Assembly: GCA_016189845.1 (NCBI GenBank)
Contig: JACPRT010000165.1
Coordinates: 1-11,685 of the forward strand
Direction: 5' to 3'
Source of the DNA: Chloroflexota bacterium
GTDB lineage: Bacteria > Chloroflexota > Dehalococcoidia > Lucifugimonadales > Lucifugimonadaceae
DNA length: 11,685 nt
Positions 6,276 through 11,685 of this stretch are shown one piece after another. The stretch's first letter is position 1. Each line of letters begins with the position of its first letter. The notes below the pieces were generated by a model. That model saw only the letters and a list, made by a program, of their open reading frames with translations. It searched no databases and was not told where the DNA came from. The position numbers and the translations under genes are program-made.

Positions 6276-6281
6276 CAAGCC

Positions 6282-7619
6282 ATGGCCCCGAATTCGAAGG
6301 GCGCGGCCCCTACCGTAGCGATCGAGACGCATGGCTGCAAGCTCAACATGGCAGACAGCCAGCGTCTGGCCCGCGAGTTTCTGCACGCCGGGTTCGCGGT
6401 CGACGGCACGGACGAGCCGGACGTCTATGTGCTCAACAGCTGCACCGTCACCCACGTAGCCGACCGCAAGGCCCGCCGGGCCCTGTCGGCCGCGCGGAGA
6501 TCGCATCCCGCTGCGCTGGTGGTCGCCTCGGGCTGCTTTGCCGAAAGATCGCCCGCGGCGGTGGAAGCACTCGAGGCGGTCGACCTGGTGGTGACCAACC
6601 GGGACAAGGCGCACCTGGTCCAGATGGTCGCCGCCCGACTGGGCATTCAGCTCGGTCAGCCCCCGCAGTTTCCCCGTTCTCCCGAATCACCAGGACGAAG
6701 GCTCCTCGGGCGCACGCGCGCGTTCATCAAGATCCAGGAAGGCTGCGATCAGGTCTGCGCCTACTGCATCGTCCCGAGGGTCCGCGGCCGTGAGCGTAGC
6801 GTGCCGGTCGAAGACCTGGTCGAGCAGGTGCGGACGGCGGCAGGCGAAGGGGTGAAGGAGGTCGTACTTACGGGCACCCAGCTGGGTACGTACGGATTCG
6901 AGACCCTCTCATGCGGTCTGCCAGATCTTCTGAAAAGGCTGCTGAACGAGACGGACGTGCCCAGGATCCGGGTTTCGTCCCTTCAGCCGCCGGAAATGAC
7001 CGGCGAACTCCTTGAACTCTGGTCCGGCGTGGGCCGTGGCAGGCTGTGCCCCCATTTCCACATGCCGCTGCAGAGCGGCAGCGACGCGATCCTTGCCCGG
7101 ATGCGCCGCAGGTACACGGCGCGGCAGTACCTGGAGGCTGTCGAGCGGGCCAAGCTCGCCGCCCCGGACGCGGCGATCACCACGGACGCCATCGCTGGTT
7201 TTCCCGGCGAGACTGACGCAGATTTCGAGACGACCGCCGATGTCATGCGCCTGGCGGGGCTGGCAGGGGCGCACGTATTCCCATTCAGCGCGCGCCCGGG
7301 CACGAGCGCGGCGCGCTTTCCCGGCCAGGTGCCTGTCGACGTGAGGATCGAACGTGCGGCCGGACTCCGGCGTGTCGCTGAGGCCGGCGCCGCCGAGTTC
7401 CGGAGCAGGCTGGCAGGGCATACCCGGCCGGTCCTCTGGGAATCGTCTATGCCGTTATCGGGGATGACCGATAACTACGTGAGGGTCGAGATGGTCGAAG
7501 GTGCCGCCGGACTGGAGCCTGCGGACCGCGTTCCCGTGGGCCGTAGCCGGATGAACCGTATCGAGGAAGTCCTGCTGGTCGGCGTGGCGGGCGATCACAT
7601 GCTGGCCCGGCGACCATAA
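6282..7619 (+). CDS. mtaB: tRNA t6A37 methylthiotransferase MtaB (MiaB-like radical SAM)
   Basis: A 445-aa radical SAM methylthiotransferase predicted to convert t6A to ms2t6A at position 37 of ANN-decoding tRNAs. Three N-terminal cysteines bind the auxiliary iron-sulfur cluster: Cys19 in THGCKLN, Cys54 in LNSCTVTHVADRK and Cys85 in ASGCFAE. The radical SAM cluster motif is CDQVCAYC (155-162, CxxxCxxC). GFPGE (306-310) and PLQSGSD (262-268) are further family motifs, and a TRAM-like RNA-binding domain covers about 378-437. LNSCTVTHVADRK resembles MtaB (YqeV) rather than MiaB or RimO. No Shine-Dalgarno precedes the ATG. It is divergent from fabF and converges with the hydrolase gene 19 nt away. 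Confidence 0.9.
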   Translation: MAPNSKGAAPTVAIETHGCKLNMADSQRLAREFLHAGFAVDGTDEPDVYVLNSCTVTHVADRKARRALSAARRSHPAALVVASGCFAERSPAAVEALEAVDLVVTNRDKAHLVQMVAARLGIQLGQPPQFPRSPESPGRRLLGRTRAFIKIQEGCDQVCAYCIVPRVRGRERSVPVEDLVEQVRTAAGEGVKEVVLTGTQLGTYGFETLSCGLPDLLKRLLNETDVPRIRVSSLQPPEMTGELLELWSGVGRGRLCPHFHMPLQSGSDAILARMRRRYTARQYLEAVERAKLAAPDAAITTDAIAGFPGETDADFETTADVMRLAGLAGAHVFPFSARPGTSAARFPGQVPVDVRIERAAGLRRVAEAGAAEFRSRLAGHTRPVLWESSMPLSGMTDNYVRVEMVEGAAGLEPADRVPVGRSRMNRIEEVLLVGVAGDHMLARRP

Positions 7620-7638
7620 AACTGGATGAAGCCGCTGT

Positions 7639-8481
7639 TCAGACAACCACCGGGCGGAGATGGGTCTTGCCGCCCAGCCGTTCCAGGTAGCCGGCCCGCT
7701 GCTCGTACCCGTGCGCGAAGACCATGAGCCAGCCCTCTCGCTCAATACGGTTCAGCAGCTCCCGCTTTTCTTCGAGAGTCTCGTCCGGACGCCGGTCGTA
7801 CGCCGTGATGTACGGCAGCACGATGTGGTTGGGGGTCGGTACGAGGTCGCCCATGAACGCGATGCGCTCGCCGCCGGTGTTGACGAATACGACCTGGTGG
7901 CCCGTGCAGTGGCCGTTGGTGATCTTGGTGAAGACGCCGGGCACGATCGACGCGTCGCCGTCCAGATAGTCGAGCTGCCCGGACTGCTCCAGGGTTTCGA
8001 GCGCCGTGCTGGCGAGTCCGAAGAAGGGGAGGGCCCGCTCGTTAGGGTGGGTCGCCTCGTTCCAGCTGGTCCGCTGTACCAGGTATTTCGCATTCGGGAA
8101 GGTCGGCACGATCTCGCCCTCCCGGTCGAGCCTGACAGCCCCGCCAACGTGGTCGAAATGGAGGTGCGAGAGCAGGACGACGTCGATATCGCGTGTCGTG
8201 AGGTTGGATGCGCGCAGGTTCCGGTGCAGCTTCGACGAGCTGAGGCCGAAAATCTCCCGGGTTATCTCAGGTTCCCTGGTCCCCATGCCTGCGTCGACGA
8301 GGATGTTGCAGTTGGGGGTCTGGACCAGGAGGCAGTTGAGCCCGAGGCGGACTCTGTTGCGACGGTCGGGCTTTGCCTGCTGCTCCCAGATGACCCGCGG
8401 CACCTGACCGAAGACCGATCCACCGTCCATCAGATACGAACCGTCGCTGAGAACCCGGACTGCGATCGAGTCGGCCTTCAT
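7639..8481 (-). CDS. metallo-beta-lactamase-fold hydrolase (lactonase-like)
   Basis: A 280-aa zinc hydrolase of the metallo-beta-lactamase superfamily. All metal ligands are visible: HLHFDH at 106-111 (His106, His108, Asp110, His111), His191 in NGHCTGH, Asp212 in MGDLVPTPNH and His257 in FAHGYE. The opening GLNCLLVQTPNCNILVDAG (47-65) is typical of members grouped with AHL-lactonase or YtnP-type enzymes. The true substrate is unknown and quorum quenching should not be assumed. No signal peptide is seen, so it is probably cytoplasmic. MKADSIAVRV at ATG 8481 is chosen because AGGGGGG (8486-8492, minus strand) lies 4 nt upstream. An ATG at 8547 would add 22 residues without family resemblance. 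It stands alone on its strand, converging with mtaB and divergent from pepA. Confidence 0.88.
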   Translation of the reverse strand: MKADSIAVRVLSDGSYLMDGGSVFGQVPRVIWEQQAKPDRRNRVRLGLNCLLVQTPNCNILVDAGMGTREPEITREIFGLSSSKLHRNLRASNLTTRDIDVVLLSHLHFDHVGGAVRLDREGEIVPTFPNAKYLVQRTSWNEATHPNERALPFFGLASTALETLEQSGQLDYLDGDASIVPGVFTKITNGHCTGHQVVFVNTGGERIAFMGDLVPTPNHIVLPYITAYDRRPDETLEEKRELLNRIEREGWLMVFAHGYEQRAGYLERLGGKTHLRPVVV

Positions 8482-8564
8482 GTAGCCCCCCTGGCATCTG
8501 AAGCAACCTGCAGCTGAACGGTGCGACCGGACAATCGCCCCTGGCATGTTGCGTTGATGTGGGG

Positions 8565-8593
8565 AAGTTACCCGCGTGCGAGGCTGCTGTCAA
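8565..8593 (-). promoter_or_regulatory. candidate sigma70-type promoter for the metallo-hydrolase
   Basis: On the minus strand a perfect -35 TTGACA (8588-8593) is followed after exactly 17 nt by TAACTT (8565-8570), a weak -10. Transcription would begin near 8558, giving a leader of about 77 nt before the ATG at 8481. The -35 match and spacing are good and the -10 is poor. Confidence 0.45.
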
Positions 8594-8595
8594 TC

Positions 8596-8609
8596 AGTAC
8601 TTTCGTACT
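8596..8609. promoter_or_regulatory. palindrome AGTAC-4-GTACT next to the hydrolase -35
   Basis: AGTAC (8596-8600), spacer tttc, GTACT (8605-8609): a perfect 5-bp inverted repeat placed 2 nt upstream of the candidate TTGACA -35. The position suits an activator or repressor half-site pair. The regulator is unknown and chance is possible. Confidence 0.3.
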
Positions 8610-8733
8610 CACACGGGAATGATCCTAGACAAGTCCAGAAAGTTTCCATAGCACGTTGGCAGACCAGATAGCGCTGCAAAGCTGACGCCTCCCGGAGAAT
8701 TCGCTGGCCTCGTCGGGTTTCCGCACCACCGTC

Positions 8734-8739
8734 TACAAT
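8734..8739 (+). promoter_or_regulatory. candidate -10 element (TACAAT) for pepA
   Basis: TACAAT lies 65 nt before the pepA TTG start. Transcription would begin near 8746 and leave a leader of about 59 nt. No -35 is recognisable 16-18 nt upstream. The same hexamer lies before lgt and xerD. Confidence 0.35.
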
Positions 8740-8768
8740 CTGGCGTCAGCGACGGTCGGGTACATCGG

Positions 8769-8790
8769 GTGGGTGGAAGCCCCCATCCGC
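8769..8790 (+). promoter_or_regulatory. hairpin directly before the pepA ribosome-binding site
   Basis: Positions 8769-8776 (GTGGGTGG) can pair with 8783-8790 (CCATCCGC) as eight pairs including two G-U, with loop aagccc. The stem abuts GAGG at 8791, so it could modulate ribosome access, but the structure is weak and unproven. Confidence 0.25.
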
Positions 8791-8804
8791 GAGGCAGGTG
8801 AAAC

Positions 8805-10331
8805 TTGAAGATCGAAGCGGCCACCGGGGACCTTTCGAAGCAAGCTGTTGACGCCGCAGTGGTGAACATCTTCTCAGGCGCCAAGCGTCCGGGAGGCGCC
8901 ACGGGCGCGGTCGATCGCGCGATCGGCGGTGTCATTACCGACCTCATCGGACGCGGCGAGGTCCGCGGCGAGAAGGGCGAGATCACCGTCGTCCACACGG
9001 TCGGCAAGGCATACCAGGGATTTGAGCCGGCCCGGGTGATCGTAGCTGGCCTGGGGAAGCAGTCGGAGTTCGATCTCGACGCAGTCCGATCGGTCAGCGC
9101 GAATGTCGCACGCCTGCTGCGGACGATTGGAGCAAGGACCGCGGCAACGGTCGTGCACGGGGCCGGCGTTGGAGGAATTGAACCCGAGACCGCAGCCGAA
9201 GCACTGGCGGAAGGCGCGTTGCTCGGGCATTACCTCTTCGACAAATACAAGTCGAAGAAGGACCGCGACGACCGCGGCCTCGAGACACTGCGGATCGTTG
9301 AGCTCGACCGCAGCAAGTCATCTGCGTTCCAGCGAGGGATCGAACGGGCCGAAACCCTCTCGTCCGCAGCTTCGCTGGCACGCGACCTCGTCAATGAGCC
9401 GGCGAACGTGATGACGCCAACGAAGCTTGCAGAGGCGGCCCAAACGGCGGCCCGTGGGATCGCAGGGCTTACGTGTGAAATCCTCGACCGCGGCTATGCC
9501 GAAAAGCAGGGCATGCGTGCGTACCTGGGCGTCGCGCAGGGGAGCGTCGAGCCGCCCCGGATCATAGTCATGCGGTACCGCGGAGATGCCCGCCGCCCGA
9601 AGAACAACATCTGGATCGTAGGCAAAGGGATCACCTTCGACTCCGGCGGCCTTTCCCTGAAGCCGAGCGATGGCATGACCCAGATGAAAGGGGACATGGC
9701 GGGCGGCGCGGCCGTGATTTCGGCGATCACGGCGATCGCCACGCTGAAGCCGAAGATGAACGTCACCGCGCTGGTCCTGGCCACCGAGAACATGCCTTCG
9801 GGCTCCGCACAGCGAGTCGGCGACGTCGTTCGCGCCATGAGCGGCAAGTACATCGAGATAGCAAATACCGACGCGGAAGGACGGCTGACGCTCGCTGACG
9901 CGCTCACATATGCGAAGCAAGAGGGCGCGCAGAGAATAGTCGACGTGGCGACTCTCACGGGCGCGGCGGTCGTAGCGCTTGGCCATGGCAACACGGCTGC
10001 GTTCAGCAACAACGACGAGCTGGTGGAACGCGTCATCGCGGCCGGCAAACAGCGGGGAGAGCCGATCTGGCGGCTCCCGCTGGACTCGATTGCCAAAAAA
10101 CAGAACGAGTCAAAGATCGCGGACATCAAGAACACGGGGGGTCGGGCGGCCGGCTCGATAACAGGCGCCCATTTCATCGGAGAGTTCGCGGGCGACACCC
10201 CGTGGGTCCACCTCGACATCGCCGGCACATTCCTGGCTGACTCGACCACAGGGTGGACACCCGAGGGCGCCACGGGCGTCATGGTCCGAACGCTGACCCA
10301 GCTGGCCCTCGATCTCGGTGCCCGCCGTTGA
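8805..10331 (+). CDS. pepA: leucyl aminopeptidase PepA (peptidase family M17)
   Basis: A 508-aa cytosolic dimetal aminopeptidase that removes N-terminal residues from peptides. The N-terminal macro-like domain covers about 1-170 and the catalytic M17 domain about 180-505. Metal ligands are Lys274, Asp279 (GKGITFDSGG), Asp297 (MKGDMAGG), and Asp356 and Glu358 in the M17 signature NTDAEGR. Catalytic residues are Lys286 and Arg360. Every one is exactly four positions beyond its E. coli PepA counterpart, so the catalytic site is complete. The TTG start is chosen because a stop codon lies two codons upstream in frame, AGGTG at 8796-8800 and GAGG at 8791-8794 precede it, and MKIEAATGDLSKQAVDAAVV matches the family N-terminus. 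E. coli PepA also binds DNA as a Xer cofactor; nothing here shows that role. The RraA-family gene follows after 48 nt. Confidence 0.95.
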   Translation: MKIEAATGDLSKQAVDAAVVNIFSGAKRPGGATGAVDRAIGGVITDLIGRGEVRGEKGEITVVHTVGKAYQGFEPARVIVAGLGKQSEFDLDAVRSVSANVARLLRTIGARTAATVVHGAGVGGIEPETAAEALAEGALLGHYLFDKYKSKKDRDDRGLETLRIVELDRSKSSAFQRGIERAETLSSAASLARDLVNEPANVMTPTKLAEAAQTAARGIAGLTCEILDRGYAEKQGMRAYLGVAQGSVEPPRIIVMRYRGDARRPKNNIWIVGKGITFDSGGLSLKPSDGMTQMKGDMAGGAAVISAITAIATLKPKMNVTALVLATENMPSGSAQRVGDVVRAMSGKYIEIANTDAEGRLTLADALTYAKQEGAQRIVDVATLTGAAVVALGHGNTAAFSNNDELVERVIAAGKQRGEPIWRLPLDSIAKKQNESKIADIKNTGGRAAGSITGAHFIGEFAGDTPWVHLDIAGTFLADSTTGWTPEGATGVMVRTLTQLALDLGARR

Positions 10332-10379
10332 TCTCGGGAGCTGAACTCGTTCCTCTATCATTCCGCCCGGAGGGACCAG

Positions 10380-11177
10380 ATGCCTGAACGATCGATGAAG
10401 CCCGTGAACGTGCCTCAGAGTGTGCTCAACCGATTCAAACAGCTCCCGATCGCGACGATCTGGGGCGATTTGCGCCGGGAGGGAATCGAAACCAACTACA
10501 TGGAAGGCGTCCGCACGTTCACGCCGGGCCAGCGACTCGCCGCGCGCGCTCGGACGCTACGCTTCCTGCCGCCGCGTCCCGACATCGACAAGGAGACGCG
10601 CGCAGGGGAGAAGTCGCCCGAGTATCGCGCGATGGCGCGTTGCGGTCCGGGCGACGTCCTGGTCGCCGACATCATGGGCCGGCCGCTGGCGGCGATCGGC
10701 GGCGACGTGAAGTTGCTACAGCTTGCGATGAACAGGGCGGATGGCCTGGTGACCGATGGCGCCATCCGAGACCTCGACGTGATCGTCCACGAGAAATACA
10801 ACCTGATCGTCTACGCGCAGGGGCGCACCCCCTACGGCGGCCGGCCCTGGGCCGACCCGGCCGAGGAGAACGTCGACATCCAGTGCGGCGGGGTGCTGGT
10901 GCGCCCCGGCGACGTCATCGTCGGCGACGACGATGGGGTCGTCGTGGTGCCGTCGTGGATCGCCGCGGAGATCTGCGCCAGGGTCGAGGAGCACGAGGCG
11001 GTCGAGGCGTACATCAAGACGAAGATAAAGGCCGAGAAGGTGACGCCGGGCAAGTACTACCCGCCGTCGCCCGAGACCTATGCGGAATACCGTCGCCTCA
11101 AATCCGGCGATGGCCGCAGGCCGACCGGGCGCAAGGCGCCGGCCCGCACGGCAGGGAGCAAGCCCGCCCGGAAGTAG
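10380..11177 (+). CDS. RraA / HMG-aldolase family protein with a basic C-terminal tail
   Basis: A 265-aa member of the RraA-like fold family, which includes 4-hydroxy-4-methyl-2-oxoglutarate aldolase/oxaloacetate decarboxylases and the RNase E regulator RraA. The older label dimethylmenaquinone methyltransferase is considered an error. Motifs: PIATIWGDLRR (23-33), the glycine loop IGGDVK (106-111), TDGAIRDLDVI (125-135) with the substrate/metal pair Arg130-Asp131, and GDDDGVVVVP (182-191). Residues about 242-265 (GDGRRPTGRKAPARTAGSK...) form a lysine/arginine/alanine-rich tail absent from short RraA proteins. The ATG at 10380 has GGAGGG at 10369-10374, 5 nt upstream. It follows pepA by 48 nt, suggesting cotranscription. 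The Arg-Asp pair favours an aldolase or decarboxylase-type enzyme over an RNase E inhibitor, but the substrate cannot be read from sequence. Confidence 0.88.
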   Translation: MPERSMKPVNVPQSVLNRFKQLPIATIWGDLRREGIETNYMEGVRTFTPGQRLAARARTLRFLPPRPDIDKETRAGEKSPEYRAMARCGPGDVLVADIMGRPLAAIGGDVKLLQLAMNRADGLVTDGAIRDLDVIVHEKYNLIVYAQGRTPYGGRPWADPAEENVDIQCGGVLVRPGDVIVGDDDGVVVVPSWIAAEICARVEEHEAVEAYIKTKIKAEKVTPGKYYPPSPETYAEYRRLKSGDGRRPTGRKAPARTAGSKPARK

Positions 11178-11317
11178 CTCCCGTTCACCGGCGAACCGGC
11201 GTAGCCCTACCCGGCCGCAGCCGTGCCGGCACCAGCTCGATGACGTTGCCACGGGAGAGGAAGGCACGGTTGAGACGCCACCTGAACGGATCCCGAGAGT
11301 CCGAAATGCGGAGGGAA

Positions 11318-11328
11318 TATGCTACGCT
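11318..11328 (+). promoter_or_regulatory. candidate -10 region for the tRNA genes
   Basis: TATGCTACGCT contains two overlapping -10-like hexamers, TATGCT (11318-11323) and TACGCT (11323-11328), 12-17 nt before the tRNA-His 5' end. No clear -35 is seen at the matching distance. The position is right for a tRNA promoter and the match is moderate. Confidence 0.35.
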
Positions 11329-11340
11329 TCATAGTCGCGT

Positions 11341-11417
11341 GGTGGGCGTAGCGTAGTGGTTATCGCGTCAGGTTGTGGCCCTGAAGACCGCGGGTTCGAA
11401 TCCCGCCGCTCACCCCA
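11341..11417 (+). tRNA. tRNA-His (anticodon GUG)
   Basis: A full cloverleaf is present. The acceptor arm is GTGGGCG (11342-11348) with CGCTCAC (11407-11413). The anticodon stem TCAGG/CCTGA (11368-11372, 11380-11384) encloses GTG at 11375-11377. The T stem GCGGG/CCCGC (11390-11394, 11402-11406) holds the loop TTCGAAT. The histidine-specific extra G-1 is encoded at 11341 opposite the discriminator C73 at 11414, and CCA is encoded at 11415-11417. G-1:C73 is the main identity element for histidyl-tRNA synthetase. Confidence 0.97.
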
Positions 11418-11501
11418 CTATTTCTCAGCCGCTCATGCGACTCCCGCCCTTCGTCCGTTACGCGCCTCGTCGGACCGTGCCACCGGTCAGTCGCACTCGG
11501 T

Positions 11502-11577
11502 GCGCCCGTAGCTCAGCGGATAGAGCACTGGTCTTCGGAACCAGGGGTCGCGAGTTCGAATCTCGCCGGGCGCGCCA
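11502..11577 (+). tRNA. tRNA-Arg (anticodon UCG)
   Basis: A full cloverleaf is present. The acceptor arm is GCGCCCG (11502-11508) with CGGGCGC (11567-11573). The anticodon stem CTGGT/ACCAG (11528-11532, 11540-11544) has loop CTTCGGA, with anticodon TCG at 11535-11537. The T loop TTCGAAT is intact, the discriminator is G at 11574 and CCA is encoded at 11575-11577. It would read CGA and, by wobble, other CGN arginine codons. It lies 84 nt after tRNA-His with no separate promoter visible, so the two are probably cotranscribed. Confidence 0.96.
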
Positions 11578-11592
11578 CCTAACCCCGCTGGC

Positions 11593-11685
11593 CTACTTCA
11601 CGCCGGCCTTTGCACGGTTCTTCGCCACCCAACCGTCAACCAGCTTGACGGTGCGGTCGACCACGTCCGATCGCATGCCCTTGGA
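11593..11685 (-). CDS. 3' end of an unidentified protein gene, cut by the right edge
   Basis: A minus-strand frame enters from the window edge and ends at TAG (11593-11595), giving 30 C-terminal residues that finish VDGWVAKNRAKAGVK. Third positions are almost all G or C, matching the neighbours' coding style. I cannot assign a family from this tail. It converges on the tRNA-Arg gene, with only 15 nt between the CCA end and the stop codon. Genes in this position beside a tRNA 3' end are sometimes integrases, but nothing in these residues shows that. Confidence 0.65.
   Translation of the reverse strand, partial: SKGMRSDVVDRTVKLVDGWVAKNRAKAGVK

Larger units (their letters stand above)
8482..8804. 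other. 323-nt divergent intergenic region between the hydrolase gene and pepA
   Basis: I see no protein frame or RNA gene here. It holds a candidate promoter for the hydrolase, a short palindrome, a -10-like element for pepA and a hairpin before the pepA ribosome site, all listed separately. The middle part, roughly 8610-8730, shows nothing I can assign. The base composition is visibly less GC-rich at about 8590-8670 than in the flanking genes, as expected for a control region. Confidence 0.6.

Noticed and set aside
7660..8517. 285-aa plus-strand frame opposite the metallo-hydrolase
   Set aside because: The minus-strand gene has all zinc ligands and a good Shine-Dalgarno; this frame has neither motif nor context.
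9494..10282. 262-aa minus-strand frame opposite pepA
   Set aside because: pepA carries every M17 ligand at the expected spacing; the antisense product is compositionally biased.
10640..11356. 238-aa plus-strand frame over the RraA-family gene and the tRNA promoter
   Set aside because: It is arginine- and glycine-rich, out of frame with the conserved protein, and runs into tRNA-His.
1..11685. CRISPR array, insertion sequence or tandem repeat array
   Set aside because: No regularly spaced repeats, transposase motifs or terminal inverted repeats were seen anywhere in the window.

Overview
This is a GC-rich bacterial chromosomal window in which G or C fills most third codon positions. It carries nine complete protein genes, two partial genes at the edges and two tRNA genes. 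The gene set is mostly housekeeping. I see no phage, transposon, CRISPR or toxin-antitoxin genes. The protein styles (a tryptophan-type Lgt loop, an MtaB with a THGCKLN start, a cytidylate-kinase-like protein beside xerD, TTG and GTG starts) suggest Chloroflexota, perhaps a Dehalococcoidia/SAR202-like lineage. That placement is inference from memory, not a computed result, and is at best moderately secure.

Layout, left to right. Positions 1-1914 form a leftward run: xerD (tyrosine recombinase), a cytidylate-kinase-like P-loop protein, then the start of a small basic protein cut by the left edge. Gaps are 40 and 36 nt, so this is probably one operon. A divergent control region at 1915-2018 separates it from rightward lgt (prolipoprotein diacylglyceryl transferase). 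lgt converges on recJ across a 206-nt spacer with several inverted repeats. recJ lies 25 nt downstream of fabF on the minus strand, a likely fabF-recJ operon. fabF is divergent from mtaB, and their candidate promoters sit within 20 nt of each other. mtaB converges with a metallo-beta-lactamase-fold hydrolase gene (19-nt gap). A 323-nt divergent spacer follows, then rightward pepA (leucyl aminopeptidase) and an RraA-family gene, a likely operon. tRNA-His(GUG) and tRNA-Arg(UCG), both with encoded CCA, close the rightward block. The last 93 nt are the C-terminal end of an unidentified leftward gene.

The genes serve separate core processes: chromosome dimer resolution (XerD), lipoprotein lipidation (Lgt), DNA repair (RecJ), fatty-acid elongation (FabF), tRNA modification (MtaB), peptide turnover (PepA) and translation (tRNAs). 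I found no convincing undescribed multi-gene system. The points most worth a second look are an Lgt that departs from the E. coli enzyme at several positions reported as essential, apparently leaderless starts for lgt and mtaB, operator-like palindromes in three divergent regions, a hairpin plus T-tract in the long fabF leader, and a lysine/arginine-rich tail on the RraA-family protein.
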